DNA of 5,371 nucleotides from Lactobacillales bacterium. Lineage in GTDB: Bacteria; Bacillota; Bacilli; Lactobacillales; Vagococcaceae. Shown in pieces: positions 1-5,371 of the stretch. The position numbers and the translations under genes are program-made. The notes beneath the pieces are model-generated. The model saw nothing but the letters and a program-made list of their open reading frames with translations, was not told the DNA's origin and made no database searches. The stretch is from NCBI GenBank assembly GCA_015655485.1, contig JAATEZ010000311.1, positions 1-5,371 of the forward strand, in the 5' to 3' direction. Within the stretch, counting starts at the first letter, position 1. The number at the start of each line of letters is the position of its first letter.

Positions 1-961
1 CGGCTTTTTGTTGTAAAATGATTTGTTCTCCTACCCGCAGGATCGTATTGCCCCGTTGTGTGATGCTGTTCGCCAACCAATCATACTCGGCTTTTTTTTC
101 TTTAATGTAATTTTTGACTTCCGGATCATCTATTCGCTGCATTTTATCAAAGTAGGCCTGTCTAAACTGCAATCTTGGCGCACTCGCCTTGGTCGGGAAA
201 ATACGCACCAGATCATCTATTATCTCAACCGTTAAATCAGGAATCACAAATTGAGCCTGATCCTCACCATAACGAGCTCCAGGAGCGGGCGAAAGCGTTT
301 GGATATAGTCGAAAATTTTCTGGACTTCTCCCAGAGAAATCTGATATTTTTCAGCGATTTTGGTCCATTTGCGCTCAACCAGAGGTTCAAACGATTCTTC
401 TAAAACAATGTAAGCTAAATTAGGGGCCAGATCATCGCGCTCTGTTTGCAGCATCAAACATTCCTGTAAATTCCTTGCTCCGACACCGGCTGGCTCTAAC
501 TGCTGGATCAAGGTCAGTGCATCCAGCAGTTGCACTGGACTCGCTTCAGTACTGTTGGCGGCTTCTTCTAAAGAAATTTGTAAATAACCATTATTGTCCA
601 CGAATTCCACTAAATACAAAACGAGCCTGCGTAAATAGGTATCGCGATAATTTAAATGAATCTGGTCTAAAAGAAACTCAAAAAGAGAAACGGTCTTATC
701 TGGCAGTTGATTCAAATAATTATGATCTGTCTCATTATGACTAGTATGTATCGTCACGCGGCTTGATAGTGTGTCCTGATCTAGATCGCTATTATTTTTT
801 TCCATCTCTAATAAAGGATTTTCCAGTGTTGCCGCTTCTATAAATGTCTGCAATTCATCTGTCGTATAATGCAGTATCTGGATCGATTGCTGCAATTGTT
901 GTGTCATCGCAAGTTTTTGTACCTGTTTTTGCTGCTGCTGCATTCCTTGTTCAAATCGCAT
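1..961 (-). CDS. rpoN: RNA polymerase sigma-54 factor (partial; C-terminus beyond left edge)
   Basis: Alternative sigma factor that binds core RNA polymerase, directs it to -24/-12 promoters and needs an AAA+ activator to open DNA. In enterococci and listeriae it mainly serves PTS sugar operons (family knowledge). The frame is open without a stop from ATG at 961 to the left edge, 320 codons. Region I is clear at residues 15-38 (QKLAMTQQLQQSIQIL, then DEL), followed by an acidic, Asn-rich region II at about 48-80. The core-binding domain includes LEPAGVGARNL at 155-165, a PAPGARY motif at 225-231 and SITQRGNTILRVGEQI at about 299-314, typical of the segment before the DNA-binding part. The C-terminal HTH and RpoN box, roughly 120 residues, must lie outside the window. 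The start fits the family N-terminus. It lies 155 nt beyond the rpoD stop, with a terminator between. No frameshift was seen on full translation. Confidence 0.96.
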   Translation of the reverse strand, partial: MRFEQGMQQQQKQVQKLAMTQQLQQSIQILHYTTDELQTFIEAATLENPLLEMEKNNSDLDQDTLSSRVTIHTSHNETDHNYLNQLPDKTVSLFEFLLDQIHLNYRDTYLRRLVLYLVEFVDNNGYLQISLEEAANSTEASPVQLLDALTLIQQLEPAGVGARNLQECLMLQTERDDLAPNLAYIVLEESFEPLVERKWTKIAEKYQISLGEVQKIFDYIQTLSPAPGARYGEDQAQFVIPDLTVEIIDDLVRIFPTKASAPRLQFRQAYFDKMQRIDDPEVKNYIKEKKAEYDWLANSITQRGNTILRVGEQIILQQKA

Positions 962-973
962 TGAAAAAACACG

Positions 974-980
974 CTCCTTC
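974..980 (-). promoter_or_regulatory. rpoN ribosome binding site
   Basis: On the minus strand this reads GAAGGAG, 12 nt before the ATG at 961. The spacing is somewhat long. A GTG at 972-970 is closer but out of frame, so the ATG remains the best start. Confidence 0.6.
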
Positions 981-1003
981 CCGCTAATATGCTTTTCATT
1001 AAC

Positions 1004-1032
1004 AGCATAACATATAAAAGTGCTATTTAATA
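1004..1032 (-). promoter_or_regulatory. Possible rpoN promoter with extended -10
   Basis: Minus-strand TGTTATGCT (1012-1004) is an extended -10 (TGn plus TATGCT, 4 of 6 consensus bases). The hexamer 17 bp upstream, TATTAA at 1032-1027, is a poor -35. Its place between the rpoD terminator and the rpoN ribosome binding site makes a promoter here plausible, but the match alone is weak. rpoN could instead rely on read-through from rpoD. Confidence 0.33.
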
Positions 1033-1063
1033 TCTCAGCTTTCCCAACTTTATCAGTGCTTTC

Positions 1064-1103
1064 AAAAAAATAAAAAAGATGTCAATGATCGCTCATCAAC
1101 ACC
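1064..1103 (-). terminator. Rho-independent terminator of the dnaG-rpoD operon
   Basis: The minus-strand RNA folds into an 11-bp stem, GGTGTTGATGA with TCATTGACATC (several G-U pairs), closed by a GCGA tetraloop of the GNRA type. It is followed directly by TTTTTTATTTTTTT. Because several pairs are G-U on the minus strand they become A-C mismatches on the plus strand, so the element is specific to the rpoD direction. It begins 13 nt after the rpoD stop codon. Confidence 0.85.
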
Positions 1104-1116
1104 TGTTAAAGAATTT

Positions 1117-2235
1117 TTATTCTAAAAAGTCTTTTAATTGTTTGGATCTCGATGGATGGCGTAATTTTCGTAGTGCTTTCGCTTCAATTTGTCGAATACG
1201 CTCCCGAGTCACCCCGAAAACTTTCCCTACTTCTTCTAAAGTTCTTGTTCTGCCATCATCTAAGCCGAAACGCAGCCGCAAAACATTTTCTTCGCGATCC
1301 GTCAATGTATCCAAAACACTTTCAAGCTGTTCTTTTAATAATTCATAGGCAGCATGCTCAGCTGGACTGGTGGCTTCATGGTCTTCAATAAAATCGCCTA
1401 AGTGAGAGTCATCCTCTTCCCCGATTGGAGTCTCTAAAGAGACTGGTTCCTGAGCGATTTTTAAAATTTCCCGAACTTTTTCAGTTGGCAGATTCATTTC
1501 CGCACCGATTTCTTCTGGTGTCGGTTCTCTTCCTAAATCTTGAAGCAGCTGTCTTTGGATCCGGATCAGCTTGTTGATGGTTTCAACCATGTGCACAGGG
1601 ATCCGAATAGTTCTTGCCTGATCGGCTATCGCTCTGGTGATTGCTTGGCGGATCCACCAAGTCGCGTAGGTTGAAAACTTAAATCCTTTTTGATAATCAA
1701 ATTTTTCAACGGCTTTCATCAGACCCATATTTCCCTCTTGGATCAAATCTAAAAACTGCATCCCGCGTCCGACATAACGCTTGGCAATACTAACCACCAG
1801 TCGTAGATTGGCTTCAGCCAATCTCTGCTTGGCTTCCTGATCTCCCTCTTCTATCTTGAGGGCCAAAGCCACTTCTTCTTCCGCTGTTAATAAAGGAACT
1901 CGGCCGATTTCCTTTAAGTACATACGGACTGGATCATTTATCTTCACTCCGGCAGGGGCTGTTAAATCTTCTAATTCTTCTTCTTTCACTTCTTTTTCTT
2001 TAGATAAACTCCGCTCAGTAGGATCGCCGTTCTCATCTACAACACTGATCCCTGCATCTTCAATTTTTTGGATCAGACTATCCATCTCGTTCGCATTTAA
2101 TTCATAGGGTGTTGCTAACTGATTGGTCAACTCATCATAAAGCACAGATTCTTTTGGCTTGTTCGTCTTGATGAATTCAGCTACAGCTTTTTCAAATGAT
2201 GCTTTTGCTTTTGTTTTTTCTATCTCTTTTGACAT
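1117..2235 (-). CDS. rpoD: Primary RNA polymerase sigma factor (sigma-70 / SigA)
   Basis: Housekeeping sigma factor that recruits RNA polymerase to TTGACA/TATAAT promoters; cytoplasmic, essential, 372 aa, normal for Gram-positive SigA, which has a short region 1.1. Visible parts: variable region 1.1 (about 8-75) with an acidic Lys/Glu-rich connector; region 1.2 with INDPVRMYLKEIGRVPLL at 99-116; region 2 with LRLVVSIAKRYVGRGMQFLDLIQEGN (144-169) for core binding; regions 2.3-2.4 with STYATWWIRQAITRAIADQ (188-206) for -10 melting and recognition; region 3 to about 290; region 4 with the helix-turn-helix EEVGKVFGVTRERIRQIEAKALRKL (334-358) for the -35, ending LKDFLE. I chose the ATG at 2235 (MSKEIEK) because a GAGGGGG ribosome site sits 9 nt before it. 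An in-frame ATG at 2253 would add six residues and overlap that site. It follows dnaG by 25 nt. Confidence 0.98.
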   Translation of the reverse strand: MSKEIEKTKAKASFEKAVAEFIKTNKPKESVLYDELTNQLATPYELNANEMDSLIQKIEDAGISVVDENGDPTERSLSKEKEVKEEELEDLTAPAGVKINDPVRMYLKEIGRVPLLTAEEEVALALKIEEGDQEAKQRLAEANLRLVVSIAKRYVGRGMQFLDLIQEGNMGLMKAVEKFDYQKGFKFSTYATWWIRQAITRAIADQARTIRIPVHMVETINKLIRIQRQLLQDLGREPTPEEIGAEMNLPTEKVREILKIAQEPVSLETPIGEEDDSHLGDFIEDHEATSPAEHAAYELLKEQLESVLDTLTDREENVLRLRFGLDDGRTRTLEEVGKVFGVTRERIRQIEAKALRKLRHPSRSKQLKDFLE

Positions 2236-2244
2236 GAAAGAAAG

Positions 2245-2251
2245 CCCCCTC
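2245..2251 (-). promoter_or_regulatory. rpoD ribosome binding site (decides the start)
   Basis: Minus-strand GAGGGGG, 9 nt before the ATG at 2235 and within the 25-nt gap after the dnaG stop. It overlaps the alternative ATG at 2253-2251, which therefore lacks its own site. The close packing suggests translational coupling with dnaG. Confidence 0.75.
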
Positions 2252-2260
2252 ATAAATTTG

Positions 2261-4123
2261 CTATTCTGCTTTGTATATTTTTATCAATCTGATGATCTCT
2301 ATCGCTAAATCCTGTTCAAGCTGCTTATTTCCAACTCTTCTAGCTTCCTGCTGCGCTAGTTTTTTTTCTTTTATATCGTTAACAACATTGGCTTTTGACA
2401 GGATACTCAAACAATCATCGATTTCTCTGGTTGAACTTTCTTCGCTGATAGATAAATAAATAATATCCATCAGTTCTTTTTTTAAATAGTCTTCATGAAG
2501 ATAATCAAAAAAATCAGCAGGTTCAAACGCTCCGCGCAAACTCATGAAATCTAAAAAATGAACATAGAGTTCTTGAAAAGAATCATGAACAAAAGAGAAA
2601 TCAGGAATTTGGCTGATTTTCTTTGCCACACTGGGGGAATTCATTATACGATATAAAAGCAGCTGCTCCGCTTTTTCAACCTGATTTCTGCTTGCCTGCT
2701 GCTGATTGAAAGAAGCAGGGATCTCCTTGGAGATTTGAGTTTGCTGTCTGATTTGATTATTTTTTTTTCGATTTTTTTCTTGGATCCCAATCTTGATTTT
2801 TTGAAATTGCTGTGTCAAACTGTCTACCGAAATGCTGAATTTCGATGATAATTGATTAAAATACATTTCCCGTTCAACAACAGAAGGAACTTCAACCAAT
2901 TCATTTAAAAGTTCATCAATATAAACCAGTTTTTCCTTTTCATTCTCGAGATTCTTATTTTGCTTATAATATTCCATTTTAAATGTGAAAATAGTCTCTC
3001 GGCCATGCAATGTGAACTCTTTAAAAGATGATTTTCCATACTTACGAATGTACTCATCAGGATCCAGCTTCTCCGGTAAACTCAGAATACTGATATCAAG
3101 CGTGCTATGATCAGTTAACAGCTGGACCGCCCGGTTCGTAGCTGCGATCCCGGCGTCATCGCCATCATAACAAATCAAAACTTCATTAGAGATTTTTTGT
3201 AAACTTGATATTTGCTCATTAGTAAGACTGGTTCCCATCGAGGCTACTCCATTGCGTACGCCAGCCTCATAGGCAGAAATCACATCCATAAAACCTTCAA
3301 ATAAAGTGACTTCTTTGCTTTTGCGGATCTCTGCACGGGCCTTGTCAAAATTAAACAAAGTCAATCGTTTATTAAAAATTTCTGTTTCAGGACTGTTAAG
3401 ATATTTTGGCATGGCCTTTTCATTGGATGAATCTTCTAAAAAGATCCGCCCGGAAAAAGCGATACATTTACCGTGTTGATCCATTATCGGAAACATGATG
3501 CGCTCATAAAAACGGTCTAAATACTCGCTGTTATCCCGCTGGATCAAAAGACCAGAAGCCTCCATCAGCTCTGGATCGATTCCATCATTTTCAAAAACCT
3601 GATGCAAAAAAGTTCTCTCTTTAGGAGCAAAACCTATTTTAAAAGTTTCAATGGACTCATCTGAAATTCCTCTTTCTTTCAAATAAGCTAATGCTTTCGT
3701 TCCGTTTTTTGTATTACAAAGCAAATGATGATAAATATCCGCAGCTTTTTCATGCAGCCGGACCAGTTTTTCATTACGCCCACTGGCATTCAAATCTTCA
3801 GGAGTACTATTTGCTAATTGCCACTTGGGATCGATCGCATATTCAACATCCTCCGCGACTTTAAGAACAGCTTCAGGAAAAGACACACCTTCGATTTCTT
3901 GTAAGAAACGGAAAACATTGCCGCCTTTCCCGCACCCAAAACAATAAAAAATCTGTTTGTCTTCCACAACAGAAAACGAAGGGCTTCGTTCATCGTGAAA
4001 AGGACAGAGACCCAGATAATTTTTCCCGGATTTTTTTAACTGTACATATTGACCAATGACATCAACAATATTAACTTGTTTGCGAATTTCCTCAATCGTT
4101 TCCTGAGGGATATGCTGCGCCAT
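2261..4123 (-). CDS. dnaG: DNA primase DnaG
   Basis: Synthesises the RNA primers for Okazaki fragments and leading-strand starts, working with the replicative helicase at the fork. 620 aa from the ATG at 4123 (MAQHIPQETIEEIRKQ), a usual length. N-terminal CHC2 zinc-binding domain: C40, H43, C61, C64 (C-x2-H-x17-C-x2-C). RNA polymerase domain with PKYLNSPETEIFNK at 239-252. TOPRIM metal site: E276 in LFEGFMDV, then D320, D322 and D323 in YDGDDAG, matching the family's catalytic acidic residues. A Gln/Asn/Lys-rich linker (about 448-483) leads to the C-terminal helicase-binding domain (about 484-620). All key residues are present. An in-frame ATG at 4144 adds seven residues but overlaps the purine-rich ribosome site and has none of its own. 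First gene of the dnaG-rpoD operon, behind a strong promoter and a structured leader. Confidence 0.98.
   Translation of the reverse strand: MAQHIPQETIEEIRKQVNIVDVIGQYVQLKKSGKNYLGLCPFHDERSPSFSVVEDKQIFYCFGCGKGGNVFRFLQEIEGVSFPEAVLKVAEDVEYAIDPKWQLANSTPEDLNASGRNEKLVRLHEKAADIYHHLLCNTKNGTKALAYLKERGISDESIETFKIGFAPKERTFLHQVFENDGIDPELMEASGLLIQRDNSEYLDRFYERIMFPIMDQHGKCIAFSGRIFLEDSSNEKAMPKYLNSPETEIFNKRLTLFNFDKARAEIRKSKEVTLFEGFMDVISAYEAGVRNGVASMGTSLTNEQISSLQKISNEVLICYDGDDAGIAATNRAVQLLTDHSTLDISILSLPEKLDPDEYIRKYGKSSFKEFTLHGRETIFTFKMEYYKQNKNLENEKEKLVYIDELLNELVEVPSVVEREMYFNQLSSKFSISVDSLTQQFQKIKIGIQEKNRKKNNQIRQQTQISKEIPASFNQQQASRNQVEKAEQLLLYRIMNSPSVAKKISQIPDFSFVHDSFQELYVHFLDFMSLRGAFEPADFFDYLHEDYLKKELMDIIYLSISEESSTREIDDCLSILSKANVVNDIKEKKLAQQEARRVGNKQLEQDLAIEIIRLIKIYKAE
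2760..2778 (-). other. Paired homopolymeric A runs (A7 and A9) inside dnaG
   Basis: The minus strand carries A7 (2778-2772), then TCG, then A9 (2768-2760), read in frame as AAA AAT CGA AAA AAA AAT AAT. They fall in the linker between the polymerase and helicase-binding domains, around residues 449-456. Such runs are potential sites of transcriptional or ribosomal slippage. Whether slippage occurs is not shown by the sequence. Confidence 0.5.
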
Positions 4124-4127
4124 CCTT

Positions 4128-4136
4128 CTCCCCCCT
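4128..4136 (-). promoter_or_regulatory. dnaG ribosome binding site (decides the start)
   Basis: Minus-strand AGGGGGGAG, ending 4 nt before the ATG at 4123; AGGGGGG itself ends 6 nt before it. This strong purine block is inside the seven-codon extension from the ATG at 4144 and argues for the shorter protein. Confidence 0.72.
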
Positions 4137-4175
4137 AACTTCATTTAACTTTAAAAAAGTGAAGTCAGTCGTTAA

Positions 4176-4203
4176 AAGTCGCACTTCAACAAAAGTGCGA
4201 CTT
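4176..4203 (-). promoter_or_regulatory. Stable hairpin in the dnaG-rpoD 5' leader
   Basis: A perfect 11-bp inverted repeat, AAGTCGCACTT and AAGTGCGACTT, with a 6-nt loop. It lies about 20-50 nt after the inferred transcription start and some 52 nt before the dnaG ATG. On the minus strand it is followed only by TTAACG, too few T residues for a convincing terminator. On the plus strand it is followed by CTTTAC, also weak. Since the operon promoter lies upstream, it would be part of the dnaG mRNA leader. It may act in mRNA stability, attenuation or translation; the function is inferred only. Confidence 0.7.
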
Positions 4204-4230
4204 CTTTACATGCACAACTACTCATAATTG

Positions 4231-4258
4231 ATTATAGCACAAATATCAAAATTAACAA
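4231..4258 (-). promoter_or_regulatory. dnaG-rpoD operon promoter (SigA type)
   Basis: Minus-strand TTGTTA (4258-4253), a 16-bp spacer, then a perfect TATAAT (4236-4231) preceded by TGC as an extended -10. Transcription would start near 4225-4223, giving a leader of about 100 nt that holds the hairpin. It lies between the ridA terminator and dnaG, as expected for an independent operon. If used, rpoD is transcribed by its own product. Confidence 0.78.
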
Positions 4259-4290
4259 TTAAAATGATTTGGATTGGTTTAATGGATCCG

Positions 4291-4329
4291 AAAAAACACA
4301 CACTTATTCAAAAAAGTGAACTCGTGCGT
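4291..4329 (-). terminator. Rho-independent terminator of ridA
   Basis: Minus-strand fold: ACGCAC pairs with GTGTGT (one G-U), then a 2x2 internal loop, then GTTCA with TGAAT around a CTTTTT loop, followed by G and six T. It starts 24 nt after the ridA stop and ends before the dnaG promoter. The stem is moderate in strength, but position and T-run support it. Confidence 0.6.
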
Positions 4330-4352
4330 CGGCCGGGTCGGTTAATGAACCC

Positions 4353-4733
4353 TTAATTATTTACTTCGGCAATGATCTCTATTTCTACTAATGCTTCTTT
4401 TGGCAGCTTAGAGACTTCAACACAAGAACGTGCCGGTAAACTATCAGAAAAATAAGAACCATATACCTCATTGAACTTAGCAAAATCTTCCATATTTGCT
4501 AAAAAACAAGTCGTTTTGACAATTGAAGAAAAATCTGCACCAACAGTTATCAGTAACTGTCCGATATTAGCCATCACCTGCTTTGTTTGCTCTTCAATAG
4601 ATTTTACCTCAACATTGCCGCTTGCCGGATTGATTGGAATTTGTCCCGAAGCAAACAATAATCCGTTTACTATATTTCCCTGTACATAGGGACCAATAGC
4701 TGCCGGAGCCTTCTCAGTATGTATCTTTTTCAT
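4353..4733 (-). CDS. ridA: RidA family 2-iminobutanoate/2-iminopropanoate deaminase
   Basis: Small cytoplasmic enzyme of the YjgF/YER057c/UK114 family. It hydrolyses reactive enamine/imine intermediates made by PLP enzymes such as threonine dehydratase, releasing ammonia and 2-keto acids and protecting other PLP enzymes (family knowledge). 126 aa, the standard length; members usually form trimers with sites between subunits. It closely follows the E. coli RidA pattern: AAIGPYVQGN at 11-20, SGQIPINP at 29-36, VKTTCFLANMEDF at 72-84, PARSCVEVSKLPK at 100-112 and VEIEIIAE at 116-123. By alignment Y16, R102 and E117 correspond to E. coli Y17, R105 and E120, so an active deaminase is likely. It has its own promoter, AGGAGGA ribosome site and terminator, so it is probably monocistronic and not part of the dnaG operon. 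Nearby PLP-enzyme genes that would indicate a specific pathway are absent. Confidence 0.95.
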   Translation of the reverse strand: MKKIHTEKAPAAIGPYVQGNIVNGLLFASGQIPINPASGNVEVKSIEEQTKQVMANIGQLLITVGADFSSIVKTTCFLANMEDFAKFNEVYGSYFSDSLPARSCVEVSKLPKEALVEIEIIAEVNN

Positions 4734-4741
4734 ATATGTAT

Positions 4742-4748
4742 TCCTCCT
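4742..4748 (-). promoter_or_regulatory. ridA ribosome binding site
   Basis: Minus-strand AGGAGGA with an 8-nt gap to the ATG at 4733, close to the ideal for Firmicutes. It fixes the ridA start. Confidence 0.9.
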
Positions 4749-4796
4749 GTCAAATTTTCACTAAACGTTTTTTTGCGACTGCTTTTTACACAATCA

Positions 4797-4826
4797 ATTA
4801 TACAGGATATTTGATTTCAAAAACAA
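4797..4826 (-). promoter_or_regulatory. ridA promoter (SigA type)
   Basis: Minus-strand TTGTTT (4826-4821), an 18-bp spacer, then a perfect TATAAT (4802-4797). The start would be near 4790, giving a leader of about 57 nt. No operator or cre-like palindrome was recognised in this leader. Confidence 0.6.
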
Positions 4827-4878
4827 TAACTAAACACAAAAAGATTCCATTCTATTTTCAATAAAAAAATTTAATGTA

Positions 4879-4908
4879 TTGCTTTTTTTAGCTTTCATGT
4901 GCTAGAAT
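4879..4908 (+). promoter_or_regulatory. tRNA-Arg promoter (SigA type, extended -10)
   Basis: TTGCTT (4879-4884), an 18-bp spacer, then TAGAAT (4903-4908) preceded by TGC as an extended -10. The predicted start near 4915 leaves a 5' leader of about 30 nt for RNase P to remove. It is divergent from the ridA promoter and about 50 bp from it. Confidence 0.7.
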
Positions 4909-4945
4909 GGCAAAGGTAACAATTTTTAAACTTTCATTTCTTTAT

Positions 4946-5017
4946 GCGTCCTTAGTGTAGTGGATATCACGTAAGATTCCGGTTCTTGAGACAGGGGTTC
5001 GATTCCCTTAGGACGCG
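4946..5017 (+). tRNA. tRNA-Arg (anticodon CCG)
   Basis: A complete 72-nt cloverleaf that reads CGG arginine codons. Acceptor stem: GCGTCCT (4946-4952) pairs perfectly with AGGACGC (5010-5016), discriminator G at 5017. T8 and A9 are present; the D arm is closed by GTG/CAC (4955-4957 with 4968-4970). Anticodon stem TAAGA/TCTTG with loop TTCCGGT puts CCG at 4979-4981. A 4-nt variable region is followed by T stem AGGGG/CCCTT around the loop TTCGATT. The 3' CCA is not encoded (TCA follows), so it must be added by the CCA-adding enzyme. No other tRNA follows in the window. Confidence 0.95.
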
Positions 5018-5109
5018 TCAGCTTTTTGATAAAACAGCCACCTATTTTCAGAGGTTTTGGGTTCTGCTTCAATCCTGTGAATAAAAAGTCAAGTTCCATA
5101 TGTCTATTT

Positions 5110-5147
5110 AAACAGTGTCGGCCAAATGGTTCTCACTGTTTTTTTTT
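5110..5147 (+). terminator. Rho-independent terminator downstream of tRNA-Arg
   Basis: An 8-bp stem, AAACAGTG (5110-5117) with CACTGTTT (5134-5141), followed by a T run to 5147. The 16-nt loop can itself pair weakly (GGCC with GGTT). It would end the tRNA transcript about 95 nt past the mature 3' end. No other gene lies between, so the tRNA unit is the simplest owner. A separate small RNA ending here is an alternative. Confidence 0.72.
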
Positions 5148-5205
5148 ATAGTTTTCAGAAAATCGAGAAAACTCAATTAAACTTCAAATTTTCCAATAGT
5201 TTTCA
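5148..5205. repeat. Short ATAGTTTTCA repeats with an inverted copy between
   Basis: ATAGTTTTCA occurs at 5148-5157 and 5196-5205. GAAAACT at 5167-5173 is the inverse of the AGTTTTC at 5150-5156 and could pair with it across a 10-nt loop. The DNA is very AT-rich, so chance is a real possibility. Confidence 0.35.
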
Positions 5206-5371
5206 TCAGCAACCAATTTAATCCTTTTATTCTAAATATTTTCCGCCTTTTCCGTTGGATTCTTAGTCATTTTTCTTGTTAAATCATATTTTTAATTAAT
5301 GGCCAAAAATCAAAAAGTTATCCGCAGCAATTCCATCTTTCTCCACTCCAATTTATTTTCTCAAACAACTA
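5148..5371. other. AT-rich stretch at the right end with no recognisable gene
   Basis: With the tRNA trailer this makes about 350 nt without a supported gene. Reading frames on both strands are broken by frequent stops. Two short frames (5126-5221 and 5299 to the edge) lack ribosome binding sites. No tRNA, insertion sequence end or clear promoter was seen. The minus-strand frames entering from the right all stop within about 20 nt of the edge. Confidence 0.7.

Larger units (their letters stand above)
4150..4323 (-). repeat. 17-bp imperfect direct repeat flanking the dnaG promoter
   Basis: Two copies, at 4307-4323 and 4150-4166, match at 15 of 17 bases. On the minus strand they read GA(G/C)TTCACTTTTTT(G/A)AA. 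The first forms part of the ridA terminator hairpin. The second is in the dnaG leader, just upstream of the ribosome binding site. The offset is 157 bp and the dnaG promoter lies between them. Confidence 0.6.

Noticed and set aside
1050..1084. TTGACA at 1085-1080 (minus strand) as a promoter for rpoN
   Set aside because: It is the descending arm of the rpoD terminator hairpin, and 17 bp downstream there is no -10-like hexamer (AAAGCA).
2124..2253. Six-residue longer RpoD from the ATG at 2253, and a similar seven-residue extension of DnaG from 4144
   Set aside because: In both cases the extension overlaps a strong ribosome binding site for the downstream ATG and has none of its own.
4908..4925. 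TGGCAAAGG as a sigma-54 -24 element near the tRNA
   Set aside because: No GC at the -12 position with the required spacing; a sigma-A promoter explains the tRNA better.
5018..5090. Second, degenerate tRNA in the trailer (TTCAATC resembling a T loop)
   Set aside because: The flanking bases do not pair as a T stem and no acceptor or anticodon arm can be drawn.
5126..5221. 31-codon plus-strand frame beginning ATG GTT CTC
   Set aside because: It starts inside the terminator loop, has no ribosome binding site, and its residues are what T-rich DNA gives by chance.
5323..5346. Minus-strand mini-ORF (MELLRITF) preceded by GGAG
   Set aside because: Only eight codons; too short to support.
5299..5371. 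Plus-strand frame open from ATG at 5299 to the right edge (MAKNQKVIRS...)
   Set aside because: No Shine-Dalgarno sequence upstream (AT-only TTTTTAATTA), only 24 codons visible and no recognisable family. A gene start here cannot be excluded but is not supported.

Overview
This is a low-GC Firmicutes window. The primary sigma factor, with region 2 and region 4 sequences almost as I recall them from Enterococcus, points to Enterococcaceae (Enterococcus, Tetragenococcus, Melissococcus or Vagococcus). I cannot fix the genus without a search. It looks like ordinary chromosomal core sequence, with no insertion sequence, CRISPR array, phage gene or defence gene.

Layout. All protein genes are on the minus strand, so the order of transcription is right to left. 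From the right: a gene-free AT-rich stretch (5148-5371); a tRNA-Arg(CCG) on the plus strand with its own promoter and a terminator about 95 nt downstream (4879-5147); ridA, an enamine/imine deaminase, with its own promoter, ribosome binding site and terminator (4826 down to 4291); a strong promoter and hairpin-bearing leader (4258-4124) driving dnaG (primase) and then rpoD/sigA (primary sigma factor), which form a compact two-gene operon 25 nt apart; a well-formed rho-independent terminator after rpoD (1103-1064); and rpoN (sigma-54), whose 3' end is cut off by the left edge of the window.

How the genes work together. dnaG-rpoD is the classic macromolecular-synthesis pairing of replication priming with housekeeping transcription initiation. 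The rpoN gene sits directly behind it but is separated by the rpoD terminator, so two sigma factors for different promoter classes are neighbours without clearly being one operon. RidA detoxifies reactive 2-aminoacrylate-type intermediates and appears to be an independent single-gene unit.

The less ordinary observations are the rpoD-rpoN neighbourhood, a stable 11-bp hairpin in the dnaG leader with a competing downstream pairing, a 17-bp imperfect direct repeat flanking the dnaG promoter, an A9 slippery run at the primase linker where a -1 shift gives an immediate stop, and a long 3' trailer after the tRNA. None amounts to a clearly new system, and each is graded modestly.
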